64,000 bases of DNA from Dactylosporangium sucinum (lineage in GTDB: Bacteria; Actinomycetota; Actinomycetes; Mycobacteriales; Micromonosporaceae), in the NCBI RefSeq assembly GCF_014647515.1, contig NZ_BMPI01000063.1, positions 316-64,315 on the forward strand, given 5' to 3'. Each line of letters begins with the position of its first letter. Positions within the stretch are counted from its first letter, which is position 1. Below, in pieces: positions 7,925 through 17,341 of the stretch. The position numbers and the translations under genes were made by a program. The notes under the pieces were generated by a model. It searched no databases and was not told the DNA's origin. It was given only the letters and a program-made list of their open reading frames with translations.

Positions 7925-10849
7925 GTGAGCACCCCCACGAGACGCCGATGGCGTGGCCTCGCCGCCGGCATCCTGGTCGCCGGAGCGCTGGTCGCACTCC
8001 CGGCCGGCACCGCCCACGCGGCGACCGGCTGCCAGGTGACCTACACCGTGCGCAGCCAGTGGCAGAACGGCTTCACCGGCGACCTGGTCGTCAAGAACCT
8101 GGGCGACGCGCTGTCGAGCTGGAACGTCACCTGGACGTTCGCCGGTAACCAGCAGCTGCAGCAGAGCTGGAACGGCGACTTCACCCAGAGTGGCAATCAG
8201 GTCACGATTCGCAACGCGCCCTGGAACGGCAGCCTGCCGTCGGGCGGCACGGTCAACCCCGGCTTCAACGCCGGGTACAGCGGCACCAACGTGTCGCCGA
8301 CCGCGTTCGCCCTCAACGGCGTCGCGTGCACCGGGCCGAACACCTCGCCGACGGTGAGCATCACCGCGCCGGCGGCGAACACCCGCTACACGGCCCCGGC
8401 GTCGATCCCGATCACCGCCACCGCCAGCGACCCGGACGCGGGCGACTCGATCGCCAAGGTCGAGTTCTACCACGACGGCCTGCTGCTGGGCACCGACACG
8501 AGCTCCCCGTACACCTACACGTGGACGGGCGTGCCGGCCCAGTCGGCGGCCTACAGCCTCCAGGCGAAGGCCTACGACAGCAAGGGCGCGGTCACCACGT
8601 CCACCGCCGTGCCGGTGTTCGTGGACGCCCCGACCGGCCCGGCGATCCTCGCCACGCCCTCGCCGCTGACCGTCCCCGAGGGCGGCTCGACGCCGCTGTC
8701 GGTGAAGCTCAACCAGGCGCCGACCTCGAACGTGACGGTGGCCGTCGCCCGCACCGGCGACACCGACATCACGGTCTCGCCCACGTCGCTGACGTTCACC
8801 ACCGCCAACTGGAACACCGCGCAGACGGTCACCGTCTCCGCCGCCCAGGACGCGGACAGCGTCAACGGCGCCGCGACGATCAACCTCACGGCGTCCGGCT
8901 GGACGTCGGCCTCGGTGCCGGCCAACGAGTCTGACGACGACGTGGCCGGCGGCACCTACGTGCAGCGGTTCCTGGAGCAGTACCAGAAGCTGCACAGCTC
9001 CGGCTACTTCTCGCCGGAGGGCGTGCCGTACCACGCGATCGAGACCCTCGTCGTCGAGGCGCCCGACCACGGGCACGAGACGACGTCGGAGGCGTTCAGC
9101 TACTGGATCTGGCTGGAGGCCAACTACGGCCGGGTGAAGCAGGACTGGGCCCCGTTCAACAAGGCCTGGGAAACGATGGAGAAGTACATCATCCCGACCC
9201 ACGCCAACCAGACCACCGGTGGCTACAACCCGAACGACCCGGCCGACTACGCGCCGGAGGCCGACCAGCCGAGCCTGTACCCGTCGCAGGGCGGCAAGCT
9301 GGACCCGAACGTGAAGGTCGGCGTCGACCCGCTGTACAACGAGCTCGTCTCGACGTACGGCAACGCCGACATCTACGGCATGCACTGGCTCGAGGACGTG
9401 GACAACGTCTACGGCTTCAGCTCGTGCACCCCGGTGGCCGGCTCGAAGGTGTCGTACATCAACACCTACCAGCGCGGCCCGCAGGAGTCGGTGTGGGAGA
9501 CCGTCGCCCACCCGTCCTGCGAGAACTTCACGTACGGCCAGTCGGGCGCCGGCTACCTGCCGCTGTTCATCTCCGGCACGCCGGCGAAGCAGTGGCGCTA
9601 CACCAACGCCCCGGACGCCGACGCCCGCGCGGTGCAGGCGGCCTACTGGGCGCTGCAGTGGGCGACCGAGCAGGGCAAGGCGGCCGACGTGACGGCGACC
9701 GTCGCCAAGGCCGCCAAGATGGGTGACTACCTGCGCTACGGGATGTACGACAAGTACTTCAAGAAGCCGGGTTGCACCTCGACCTCCTGCGCGGCCGGCA
9801 CCGGCAAGGACTCCGCGGCGTACCTGATGAGCTGGTACTACGCGTGGGGCGGCGACATGGGCGGCCAGTGGGCCTTCCGCATCGGCTCCAGCCACAACCA
9901 CCAGGGCTACCAGAACCCGCTCGCGGCCTGGGCCCTGGCCAACGTGTCGGCGCTCGCGCCGCGTTCGCCGTCGGCGAAGGCGGACTGGCAGACCAGCCTG
10001 GGCCGGCAGCTCGAGTTCTACCAGTGGCTGCAGTCGTCGGAGGGCGCCTTCGCGGGCGGCGCGACGAACAGCTGGGGCGGCAACTACTCGGCCCCGCCGG
10101 CCGGGACGCCGACCTTCTACGGCATGTTCTACGACTACCAGCCGGTGTACCACGACCCGGCGTCGAACCAGTGGTTCGGCTTCCAGGCGTGGTCGGTCGA
10201 GCGGGTCGCGGAGTACTACTACGCGACCGGCGACGCCAAGGCCAAGGCGATGCTGGACAAGTGGGTCTCGTGGGCGATCGCGAACACCACGTTCACGGCG
10301 AACGGCGACTTCAAGATCCCCGACACCCTGTCGTGGACCGGCGCGCCGAACACCTGGAACCCGTCCAGCCCGCAGGCCAACACCAACCTGCACGTGTCGG
10401 TCGTGAGCTCCGGCACCGACGTGGGCGTGGCCGCCGCGTACGCGCGGCTGCTGACCTTCTACGGCGCCAAGGCCAACAACGCGGCGGCCAAGACGACGGC
10501 GAAGAAGCTCCTCGACGGCATCTGGCTGCACACCGACTCGAAGGGCGTCGGCATCCCGGAGACCCGGGCCGACTACAACCGCTTCGACGACGTGTGGTCC
10601 TCGAGCAACCAGCAGGGCCTCTTCATCCCGTCGGGCTACAGCGGCACCATGCCCAACGGCGACGTGATCGCCCCCGGCAAGTCGTTCCTGGACATCCGTT
10701 CCTTCTACAAGAGCGACCCGGCCTGGCCGGCGGTTCAGGCGTACCTGAACGGCACCGGCCCGGCCCCGACGTTCACGTTCCACCGCTTCTGGGCCCAGTC
10801 CGACATCGCCATGGCGATGGCCGACTACGGCCTCCTGATCGGCTCGTGA
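7925..10849 (+). CDS. Secreted GH48 processive cellulase with N-terminal CBM2
   Basis: 974 residues. Signal peptide 1-32 (RRR, hydrophobic core, GTAHA cut). CBM2 cellulose-binding module ~34-136, bounded by C36 and the C of VACTGP, with aromatic cellulose-binding W residues. Then an Ig-like module ~140-235 (PTVSITAPAANTRY...), a second beta module ~238-340, and a GH48 catalytic domain ~345-974. The acid catalyst is expected in EAPDHGHETTSEAFSYWIW; WLEDVDNVYGF and the many substrate-tunnel aromatics are also typical. GH48 enzymes release cellobiose from chain reducing ends and are central to actinomycete cellulase sets. GTG at 7925 chosen because of the GAGGAG just upstream and because the signal peptide starts there. 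A CebR-type operator precedes it. Confidence 0.95.
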   Translation: MSTPTRRRWRGLAAGILVAGALVALPAGTAHAATGCQVTYTVRSQWQNGFTGDLVVKNLGDALSSWNVTWTFAGNQQLQQSWNGDFTQSGNQVTIRNAPWNGSLPSGGTVNPGFNAGYSGTNVSPTAFALNGVACTGPNTSPTVSITAPAANTRYTAPASIPITATASDPDAGDSIAKVEFYHDGLLLGTDTSSPYTYTWTGVPAQSAAYSLQAKAYDSKGAVTTSTAVPVFVDAPTGPAILATPSPLTVPEGGSTPLSVKLNQAPTSNVTVAVARTGDTDITVSPTSLTFTTANWNTAQTVTVSAAQDADSVNGAATINLTASGWTSASVPANESDDDVAGGTYVQRFLEQYQKLHSSGYFSPEGVPYHAIETLVVEAPDHGHETTSEAFSYWIWLEANYGRVKQDWAPFNKAWETMEKYIIPTHANQTTGGYNPNDPADYAPEADQPSLYPSQGGKLDPNVKVGVDPLYNELVSTYGNADIYGMHWLEDVDNVYGFSSCTPVAGSKVSYINTYQRGPQESVWETVAHPSCENFTYGQSGAGYLPLFISGTPAKQWRYTNAPDADARAVQAAYWALQWATEQGKAADVTATVAKAAKMGDYLRYGMYDKYFKKPGCTSTSCAAGTGKDSAAYLMSWYYAWGGDMGGQWAFRIGSSHNHQGYQNPLAAWALANVSALAPRSPSAKADWQTSLGRQLEFYQWLQSSEGAFAGGATNSWGGNYSAPPAGTPTFYGMFYDYQPVYHDPASNQWFGFQAWSVERVAEYYYATGDAKAKAMLDKWVSWAIANTTFTANGDFKIPDTLSWTGAPNTWNPSSPQANTNLHVSVVSSGTDVGVAAAYARLLTFYGAKANNAAAKTTAKKLLDGIWLHTDSKGVGIPETRADYNRFDDVWSSSNQQGLFIPSGYSGTMPNGDVIAPGKSFLDIRSFYKSDPAWPAVQAYLNGTGPAPTFTFHRFWAQSDIAMAMADYGLLIGS

Positions 10850-10868
10850 ACTAGCTGATCCGCACCAC

Positions 10869-10896
10869 CGCCGCCCCGGTTCCGGCCGGGGCGGCG
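10869..10896 (+). terminator. Hairpin terminator after the cellulase gene
   Basis: Perfect 11-bp stem CGCCGCCCCGG / CCGGGGCGGCG with loop TTCCGG, 19 bp after the GH48 stop. Confidence 0.65.
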
Positions 10897-11022
10897 GCCG
10901 CGACCGGGCGGGCCCGGCCGGCCAGGTCGGGCCGGCCGAGTTCCACGGCGGCGCGCCCGGCGGCGAGCGCCCGGTCGTGGTCGGCCGCGCGCGGCCGCCG
11001 CAGGGCGGTAGCGTGTGACGTC

Positions 11023-11370
11023 GTGACCAGGGATGAGCTGCTCGCGCACTGTCTGGCCAAGCCCGGGGCCTGGGAGGACCAGCCGTGGGAAGGGGACGTC
11101 GTCGTCAAGGTCGGCGCGAAGATCTTCGCGTTCGTCGGGGGTCCCGAGTCCACCGCCGTCGGGGTCAAGTGTGCGCCGAGCCGGGAGGCGGCCGACGAGT
11201 GGCTGCACCGCTACCCCGACGACGCGGCCGTGACGCCCTACATCGGGCGGTCCGGGTGGAACACGCTGCGGTACGGCGGTGCGATCCCCGACGACGAGAT
11301 CGCCGAGGCGGTCGACGAGTCGTATCGGTGGGTCGTCTCGAAGCTGCCGAAAAGGGATCGCCCGGCGTAG
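11023..11370 (+). CDS. MmcQ/YjbR-family protein
   Basis: 115 residues, the usual size of the family: DELLAHCLAKPGAWEDQPW at the N-terminus, VVVKVGAKIFAFVG, and the C-terminal GWNTLRYGGAIPDDEIAEAVDESYRWVVSKL. The fold is a CyaY-like alpha/beta sandwich sometimes described as DNA-binding; the function is not known. The GTG at 11023 has a -10-like TAGCGT (11009-11014) eight bases upstream and no Shine-Dalgarno sequence, so the mRNA is probably leaderless. Transcribed alone between the cellulase and a Ser/Thr kinase. Confidence 0.85.
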   Translation: MTRDELLAHCLAKPGAWEDQPWEGDVVVKVGAKIFAFVGGPESTAVGVKCAPSREAADEWLHRYPDDAAVTPYIGRSGWNTLRYGGAIPDDEIAEAVDESYRWVVSKLPKRDRPA

Positions 11371-11517
11371 TCGCCACGCTACCGTGCGGTGGCTGTGCGT
11401 GGCCCGGGTATGACGTGGCAGGAGGACGCCGAGGACCTCGCACAGGCCGAGGACCGGGCGGTGGTCGAGCCGCCGCCGTGCACCAATCCGGCCGGGAGCC
11501 CGCGCCGAAGCACTGAC

Positions 11518-13035
11518 ATGGCTGACACGATCGCCGGGCGGTACCGGCTCTCGCGCGTGATCGGTTCCGGCGGCATGAGCCGCGTGTGGGCGGCGACGGA
11601 CGAGCTGCTCGACCGCCCGGTGGCCGTGAAGGAGATCCTGCCGGTGCCGGGCCTGCCCGAGGACCTGTGGACCCGGACCCTGCAGGAGGCGAGGGCGGCG
11701 GCCCGGCTGGCCCACCCGAACGTGGTGCGCGTCTACGACGTCCTGTTCGGCGACGGGCGGCCGTGGATCATCATGGAGTACCTCACGTGCCGCTCCCTGG
11801 AGGCCGCCGTCCGCGCACGGGGCCCGCTGCCCCCGCCCGAGGCGGCCCGGATGGCCCTGTCCGTCCTGGACGGCCTCGCGGCGGCGCACCGCGCGGGCGT
11901 CCTGCACCGCGACGTGAAGCCGGCCAACGTCCTGCTCACCGACGACGGCCGGGTGCTGCTGGGCGACTTCGGCATCGCGGTCTTCGACGCGCTGCCGCTC
12001 TCGGCGGGCCCGCTGGTGGCGTCGCCGGCGTATGTGGCCCCGGAACGGTTCCGCGACGGCCTGTCCACGGCCCACGGCGACCTGTGGTCGTTCGGCGCGA
12101 TGCTGTACTACGCCGTCGAGGGACGCCCACCGTTCTCCCGCCCGACGACGACATCGGTGCTGGGCGCCCTGACGTCGTCGCCGGTCGACCCCGTGCGGCT
12201 GGCGGGCCCGCTGGAGCCGGTGATCGAGGGCCTGCTGCGCCGGGACCCAGGCGAGCGCTTGACGGCCACCCGCACCCGGTTGCTGCTCACCTCGGTGCTG
12301 TCCGCCGACGCGGCACCGTCGCCGGCCGCGTCGCCGTCGCTTCCGCCTCCTGCCGCCGTTGCGGAGCCGGCCTCCGGGGCGGCGTCGTTCGTCGGCCGGC
12401 CGGCCCTGGTCCGCGGCCGCTCGCCACTGCGCCGCCTCCGCACGTGGATCGGCCGCCCCGGCTTCCCGGCCGACCGCCCCGCCGGCTCGCCGGCCCAGCG
12501 CCCGGACCGCGCACCGGACGCCCGGACCGCCACCACACGGGCGCGCGGGCTGCTCGCCGCTGGCGCCGCCGCGCTGCTGGGCGGGGCCGCGGCGGCGGTC
12601 CTGCTGTCGCTGCCGTCCTCGTCCTCGACCTCCTCCTCGACCGGGGCCCCCGCGGGCTGCGCGGACCCCGCCTCGGCCCCGTCGCTGCCGGCCACCGGGG
12701 CGACCCCGATCGTCGGCGGGCCGGAGCCCGACGGCTCCGTCCTGCACACCGACCCGCAGGGGTTCCGGGTGGCGCTGCCGGCTGACTGGCTGCGCAGCAC
12801 CGACGCGGCCTCGGTCTGCTTCGTCGCTCCCTCCGGCGCCGTCCGCCTCACCGTCACGGCCGCCCCGGCCGACGGCGGTCGCGAGTTCAGCTACGACGCG
12901 GCGGGCCGGCGCTGGCACACCGAGCAGGTGCGGTCGGCGACGGGGCACCTCCTCTCGTGGACGGCGGGCGAGGCCGACTTCCCGGCCAGCCGGTCCCGCT
13001 TCGACACGATCGCCGGCACCTTCGCCGCGCTGTGA
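11518..13035 (+). CDS. Membrane-anchored Ser/Thr protein kinase (PknB-like)
   Basis: 505 residues from the ATG at 11518. Kinase domain ~8-265: glycine loop IGSGGMSRV, catalytic lysine K38 (VAVKEI), HRDVKPANVLL with D132, DFG with D150, and AYVAPERF. A Pro/Ala/Ser-rich linker with many RP/RS residues follows, then one TM helix ~343-365 and a ~140-residue extracytoplasmic domain without PASTA repeats. The layout implies sensing outside and phosphorylation inside; the ligand is unknown. The frame is open back to a GTG at 11389, which would add 43 residues lacking kinase homology. No operon partner. Confidence 0.9.
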   Translation: MADTIAGRYRLSRVIGSGGMSRVWAATDELLDRPVAVKEILPVPGLPEDLWTRTLQEARAAARLAHPNVVRVYDVLFGDGRPWIIMEYLTCRSLEAAVRARGPLPPPEAARMALSVLDGLAAAHRAGVLHRDVKPANVLLTDDGRVLLGDFGIAVFDALPLSAGPLVASPAYVAPERFRDGLSTAHGDLWSFGAMLYYAVEGRPPFSRPTTTSVLGALTSSPVDPVRLAGPLEPVIEGLLRRDPGERLTATRTRLLLTSVLSADAAPSPAASPSLPPPAAVAEPASGAASFVGRPALVRGRSPLRRLRTWIGRPGFPADRPAGSPAQRPDRAPDARTATTRARGLLAAGAAALLGGAAAAVLLSLPSSSSTSSSTGAPAGCADPASAPSLPATGATPIVGGPEPDGSVLHTDPQGFRVALPADWLRSTDAASVCFVAPSGAVRLTVTAAPADGGREFSYDAAGRRWHTEQVRSATGHLLSWTAGEADFPASRSRFDTIAGTFAAL

Positions 13036-13095
13036 GGACGGCACGATGCCCGGCGCGCGGACCGGCCGCCGCGGGACTCACCTACATCCCCACTG

Positions 13096-13596
13096 TCAGG
13101 GCATGCGGTGGGAGCCCGTGGCGCCGTCCGCCAGCTCCCGCAGGATGTCCATGTGGCCGGCGTGGCGGGCGGTCTCCTCGACCATGTGCACGAGGACCCA
13201 GCGTAAGTTGACCTCGACCCCGCGCCAGGAGCGGCCGAGCTGCTCCAGGGGCAGCTCCTCGATGGTCGCGTCGGCGGCGGCGCAGGTCCGGGCGTAATAC
13301 GCGAGGATGTCCTCCGTGCGCTCGCCCGGGGCGGCGCGCATGTCGGCGTCCGGGTCGGCCTCGTCGAACGGCAGCGTCTCGCCCGGGCGGCCGAACGCGT
13401 CGCAGAACCACAGCGACTCCACCGACGCCAGGTGCTTCACCAGGCCGATGAGGTTGGTGCCCGAGGGGGTCATCGGGCGGCGCAGCGTCTCGTCGGCGAC
13501 GCCCTCCACCTTCCAGCGGACCGCGTCGCGGTGCCGGCGCAGGCTGTCGTGCAGAACGTCCTTCTCGTTGCCGGTCAACGGCTCCACCCTCACCAC
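13096..13596 (-). CDS. DinB/DUF664-family protein
   Basis: 166 residues. Typical DUF664 pattern: EKDVLHDSLRRHRDAVRWKVEGV, then PSGTNLIGLVKHLASVESLWFCDAFG with the first metal-ligand histidine, and NLRWVLVHMVEETARHAGHMDILREL with the other histidines. Probably a thiol-dependent or other metal-dependent transferase; substrate unknown. It resembles the DinB protein at 5363-5878 in fold but not closely in sequence. Several GTG codons are possible starts; I prefer 13596 because the minus-strand -10-like TAGGGT (13609-13604) lies seven bases before it, the usual leaderless spacing. Convergent with the kinase gene. Confidence 0.85.
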   Translation of the reverse strand: MVRVEPLTGNEKDVLHDSLRRHRDAVRWKVEGVADETLRRPMTPSGTNLIGLVKHLASVESLWFCDAFGRPGETLPFDEADPDADMRAAPGERTEDILAYYARTCAAADATIEELPLEQLGRSWRGVEVNLRWVLVHMVEETARHAGHMDILRELADGATGSHRMP

Positions 13597-13651
13597 GCCC
13601 AGCACCCTACGCCCCGGGTACGACAGAACCCGGGGCGTCGAGCGAGGTGCG

Positions 13652-15283
13652 TCAGGCCGGGGCGGCCGCCCGGGCGGCCTCGGGGGTGTCGGCCGCCAGC
13701 GCCGCCTTGGCGATCGTGCGGCACTCGTCCAGCGTGTGCGCCGCCAGCGCCTCGCGCACCGCCGGGATGCTTCTCGGGGCCATGGACAGGCTGCTGATGC
13801 CGAGCCCGGCCAGTACCAGTGCGAAGGCCGGATCCGCCGCGGACTCGCCGCACACCCCGACCGGCTTGCCAGCCTCCGCGCCCGCCGACGCGCACGCGGC
13901 GATGAGCGCGATCAGTGCCGGTTGCCAGTGGTCGAGGAGCTCGGCCAGGTCGCCGCACATGCGGTCGGCGGCGAAGGTGTACTGGCTGAGGTCGTTCGTC
14001 CCCAGGCTGAGGAAGTCCACGCCGCGCAGGATCGACGGCGCGCGCAGCGCCGCGGCCGGGACCTCGATCATCACGCCCGCCGTCGGCAGGCCGGCGGAGC
14101 GGCACGCGGCGGCGAACGACGACGCCTCCGCGGCCGTGGCCACCATCGGGGCCATGACCCACACCTCGGCCGACGCCGCCGCGGCCGCGGTGGCGATCGC
14201 GGTCAGCTGGGTCGTGAGCACGTCCGGGTTGCGGCGGGCGACCCGCAGGCCGCGCACGCCCAGGGCCGGGTTGGGCTCGCCGGCCATCCGCAGGAACGGC
14301 AGCGGCTTGTCGGCGCCCGCGTCCAGCGTCCGGACCACAACCTTGCGGCCGGGCAGCGCGGCGAACACGTCCCGATAGGCCGCGACCTGCTCGTCGAGCG
14401 ACGGCGGGTCGGTGCGGTCGAGGTACAGCAGCTCGGTCCGGAACAGGCCCACGCCCTCGACGCCGGCCGTCAGGTCCCGGGCCGAGCCGATGTTGGCCAG
14501 CAGCGCCACCGGGTGCCCGTCGGCGGTCCGGCCGGGGCCGGTGGAGGCGGCGGCGCGGGCACGCCGGGCCTGCTCCCCCGCATTGACGGCGGTCGCATCG
14601 GAGGCAGAAACGTCAACCGATACCAGGCCGGAGGCGCCGTCGAGGGAGACGAGCGTGCCGTCCGGGACCGACAGGATGCCGGCGCAGCGGACCACCGCCG
14701 GGATGCCCAGCGTCCGGGCCAGGATGGCGGTGTGGCTGGTCGGGCCGCCCTCCGCCGTCAGCAGGCCCAGCACCTGCGCCGGGTCCAGCCCGGCGGTGTC
14801 GGCCGGGGCCAGGTCGCGCGCGATGAGCACGTACGGGTGGCCGGGGTCGGGCAGGCCCGGCATCGGCAGGCCCAGGCAGGCGGCGACCAGCCGGTCGCGC
14901 AGGTCGTCGAGGTCGCTGACCCGCTCGGCGAGGTACCCGCCGGCGGCCTCGAACGCCGCCCGGTGCACGGCGAGGGCCTCGGCGACGGCGTGCGGGGCGT
15001 CCGCGCCGCCGTCGATGAGGTCGGTGACCGCCTCCAGCAGGGTCTCGTCCTCGACCATGAGGACCTGCGCCCGCAGTACCTCGGCCGCCACCTCGTCGCG
15101 AGCGGCGTCCGCGCGGCGGTTCAGGTCGCCGGAGACCGAGGCGACCGCCGACACGAACGCCGATCGTTCGAGCGAAGCCCCGCGAAACGCGGGAGCAGGC
15201 AGCGCCGGCGGCGGGGCCAGCCGGTGGACCGGCCCCGCCGCGGCGCCCGGACTGACGCCGATCCCCTTCACGTCCGACATCAT
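13652..15283 (-). CDS. ptsI: PTS enzyme I (phosphoenolpyruvate-protein phosphotransferase)
   Basis: 543 residues, near the 550-575 usual for EI. N-terminal GIGVSPGAAAGPV; phosphohistidine H184 in TAEGGPTSHTAILAR; PEP-binding LFRTELLYLDR; and GVMIEVPAAAL plus SLGTNDLSQYTFAADR in the C-terminal TIM-barrel. It moves phosphate from PEP to HPr, the first step of sugar import by the PTS. It is the last gene of the eight-gene leftward operon starting with the DeoR regulator, and its start overlaps the HPr stop by 4 bp (ATGA). With HPr beside it, this operon encodes its whole phosphorelay. Confidence 0.95.
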   Translation of the reverse strand: MMSDVKGIGVSPGAAAGPVHRLAPPPALPAPAFRGASLERSAFVSAVASVSGDLNRRADAARDEVAAEVLRAQVLMVEDETLLEAVTDLIDGGADAPHAVAEALAVHRAAFEAAGGYLAERVSDLDDLRDRLVAACLGLPMPGLPDPGHPYVLIARDLAPADTAGLDPAQVLGLLTAEGGPTSHTAILARTLGIPAVVRCAGILSVPDGTLVSLDGASGLVSVDVSASDATAVNAGEQARRARAAASTGPGRTADGHPVALLANIGSARDLTAGVEGVGLFRTELLYLDRTDPPSLDEQVAAYRDVFAALPGRKVVVRTLDAGADKPLPFLRMAGEPNPALGVRGLRVARRNPDVLTTQLTAIATAAAAASAEVWVMAPMVATAAEASSFAAACRSAGLPTAGVMIEVPAAALRAPSILRGVDFLSLGTNDLSQYTFAADRMCGDLAELLDHWQPALIALIAACASAGAEAGKPVGVCGESAADPAFALVLAGLGISSLSMAPRSIPAVREALAAHTLDECRTIAKAALAADTPEAARAAAPA

Positions 15284-15552
15284 TCCGCGTCCAGGTCCCG
15301 GGCGAGCAGCGACGCCAGGTCGTCCAGCGCCGCCTGCGCGCCGTCGCCGTCGGCCGCCTCGATGGTGACCTCGGTGCCCTGCTTGGCGCCGAGCGAGAGC
15401 ACGCCGAGGATGCTCTTGGCCGGCACCGGCTTCTTGTCGCCGGTGCGGATGGTGACCGCGACCGGCTGCTTCGCCGCCGCCTCGACGAACAGCTTCGCTG
15501 GGCGGGCGTGCAGCCCGCTGGCGGATCCGACGGCGACTGTCCTGGTCGGCAA
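15280..15552 (-). CDS. ptsH: PTS phosphocarrier HPr
   Basis: 90 residues, typical HPr length. Phospho-acceptor H15 in ASGLHARPA and the region around S47 in KSILGVLSLG are conserved. HPr relays phosphate from EI to the IIA domain. It overlaps ptsI by 4 bp and follows the zinc dehydrogenase gene by 10 bp. GGGAGG-like sequence lies before the ATG at 15552. Confidence 0.95.
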   Translation of the reverse strand: MPTRTVAVGSASGLHARPAKLFVEAAAKQPVAVTIRTGDKKPVPAKSILGVLSLGAKQGTEVTIEAADGDGAQAALDDLASLLARDLDAE

Positions 15553-15562
15553 CGTGACCTCC

Positions 15563-16603
15563 CTACGGTTCGATGGTCACCTTGATCGCTTCCCCGCGGG
15601 CCACGATGCCGAAGGCGTCGAGGGCGCGGTCGAGCGGCAGGCGGTGGGTGATGAGGTCGGCGACGGGGACCGAGCCGTCGGCGATGAGCCGCAGCGCCTC
15701 CTTGTTGTGCTGCGGGCTGGAGCCGTTGGCGCCGACGATCGTGAGCTCGCGGTAGTGCACGAGGTTGGAGTCGAGCGCGATGACCGGGTTGTCCTTCGGC
15801 AGGCCGCCGAAGAAGCTGATCCGGCCCTGCCGGGCGGTCATCTGCACGGCCTGCTCCTGGGCGGCGCCCGCGGCCGCGGCGGTGATGACCACGTCGGCGC
15901 CGCGGCCCTCGGTCAGCTTGAGGACGGCGTCGACGACGTCCGTCTCGCCGCCGCAGACGGCGGCGTCGGGGCGGACCAGGCCGGCGGCCAGGTCGAGCCG
16001 CTCGCGGTTGAGGTCGACCAGGAACACGCGGGCGGCGCCGCGGGCCCGGGCCAGCCGCACGTGCAGGCAGCCGATCGGGCCGGAGCCCATGACCACCACG
16101 TCGTCGCCGGCGCCGACCCCGGCGAGCTCCTGGCCGTTGAGCACGCAGGCGAGCGGCTCGGCGACCGAGGCCTCGGCGAAGCTGAGCCCGTCGGGGATGC
16201 GGTTGAGGCCGTCGACGGCGAGCACGTTCGGGGGCACGATCATGTACTCCGCGAAGCCGCCGTCGAAGTGGTAGCCCATCGACACCTGGTTGGGGCAGAC
16301 CGTCATCCGGCCGCGCCGGCACTCGCCGCAGGTGCCGCACGGGATGGCCGCGATGACCTGCACCCGGTCGCCCGGCTGCCAGCCGGTGACGTCGTCGCCG
16401 ACCGCCACGACCTCGCCCGCGATCTCGTGTCCCATCACGCGCGGCGGCACGATGTGGTGGTGCCCGAAGCGGAAGATCTTCACGTCGGTACCGCACGTCG
16501 AGCACGCCCGGACGCGGATCTTCACGTCGCCGGCGCCCGGCGCGGGCTCCGGCGCGTCCTCGATGCGGACGTCGCCGGGAGCGTGGAATCGCACGACTTT
16601 CAC
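15563..16603 (-). CDS. Zinc-dependent medium-chain dehydrogenase, probable polyol-phosphate dehydrogenase
   Basis: 346 residues. MDR fold: catalytic zinc ligands in ACSTCGTD and GHEIAGE; structural zinc lobe CGTCGECRRGRMTVC with four Cys; Rossmann motif GSGPIGCLHVRLA; then VDLNRERLDLA with an acidic residue that favours NAD(H). MDR enzymes of this kind include sorbitol dehydrogenase and GatD (galactitol-1-phosphate 5-dehydrogenase). Its place inside a mannitol-type PTS operon, where mtlD would be expected, suggests that it oxidises the imported polyol phosphate to a ketose phosphate (inference). Start overlaps the IIA stop by 4 bp. Confidence 0.85.
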   Translation of the reverse strand: MKVVRFHAPGDVRIEDAPEPAPGAGDVKIRVRACSTCGTDVKIFRFGHHHIVPPRVMGHEIAGEVVAVGDDVTGWQPGDRVQVIAAIPCGTCGECRRGRMTVCPNQVSMGYHFDGGFAEYMIVPPNVLAVDGLNRIPDGLSFAEASVAEPLACVLNGQELAGVGAGDDVVVMGSGPIGCLHVRLARARGAARVFLVDLNRERLDLAAGLVRPDAAVCGGETDVVDAVLKLTEGRGADVVITAAAAGAAQEQAVQMTARQGRISFFGGLPKDNPVIALDSNLVHYRELTIVGANGSSPQHNKEALRLIADGSVPVADLITHRLPLDRALDAFGIVARGEAIKVTIEP

Positions 16604-17034
16604 TGTGTGTCCTCTGTCAGAATCTCGATGACTTCGTCGACCGACGTGGACGAGCGCAGCCGGGCGGCCGCGTCGGGGTCCATGAGGACGGTCGCGAGCT
16701 GCGCCAGGATGTCGACGTGCCCGTCGCCGGCCGCCGCGATGGCGACGCAGACGCGCACGTCGTTGCCGTCCCAGTCGACGCCGTCGGGGAAGGACAGCAC
16801 CGCGAGGGCGTCGCGCTTCACCGACTCCTTGCTGTTCAGCGTGCCGTGCGGGATCGCGACGCCCTCCCCGATGTACGTGGAGATGCTCTGCTCACGGGCA
16901 AGCATCGCGTCCACGTACACCGGGTCGACCGCGCCGATCTCGACCAGCACGTCCCCGCACCGGCGGATCGCGTCGTCCCGCGATCCGGCCCGCTCGCCGA
17001 GCCGGACCGCGTCGCGGCCGAGCAGGTCAGCCAC
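16600..17034 (-). CDS. PTS EIIA component, mannitol/fructose type
   Basis: 144 residues, the size of MtlF. Phosphorylated histidine H63 sits in GEGVAIPHGTLNSKESV, the signature of the mannitol-type IIA domain; the C-terminal VAIAAAGDGHVDILAQLA carries the second conserved histidine. It takes phosphate from HPr and gives it to the IIB protein. It overlaps the IIB gene by 8 bp and the dehydrogenase gene by 4 bp, so translation is likely coupled. Confidence 0.92.
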   Translation of the reverse strand: MADLLGRDAVRLGERAGSRDDAIRRCGDVLVEIGAVDPVYVDAMLAREQSISTYIGEGVAIPHGTLNSKESVKRDALAVLSFPDGVDWDGNDVRVCVAIAAAGDGHVDILAQLATVLMDPDAAARLRSSTSVDEVIEILTEDTQ

Positions 17035-17335
17035 TCAGCTCACCACCACGCTGCACGGCGTTGACGACCTTGGTGACGGCCGGATCGCCGATGAACACCT
17101 GGATCGGCACGATGACCTTGTCGGGGGCACTCACCCGGGCGCGGGCGGCCAGGCCCTTGTGGCAGATCACCACGTCGGCGTCGGCCGGGATCTGGTTGAC
17201 CGGGGTGTGCTCGACGACCACCGCGTTCTTGGACAGCTGCCGCTTGAGCGTGCTGGCGAGCATCACGCTGCTGCCCATGCCGGCGTCGCACGCGACGACG
17301 ACTTTCTTGATCTCGGCGCCGTTGATGGTGGGCAT
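17027..17335 (-). CDS. PTS EIIB component, mannitol type
   Basis: 102 residues. VVVACDAGMGSSVMLAS contains the phosphocysteine C16 in the P-loop-like CDAGMGSS found in MtlA IIB domains. In E. coli this domain is fused to IIC; here it is a separate protein encoded 6 bp after the IIC gene. It transfers phosphate to the polyol as it passes the IIC channel. Confidence 0.92.
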   Translation of the reverse strand: MPTINGAEIKKVVVACDAGMGSSVMLASTLKRQLSKNAVVVEHTPVNQIPADADVVICHKGLAARARVSAPDKVIVPIQVFIGDPAVTKVVNAVQRGGELSG

Positions 17336-17341
17336 GGCGGG

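Noticed and set aside
7724..10783. 1019-codon frame opposite the GH48 cellulase
   Set aside because: Antisense shadow, Arg/Val/Gly-rich with no domain, while the + strand has a full cellulase with signal peptide.
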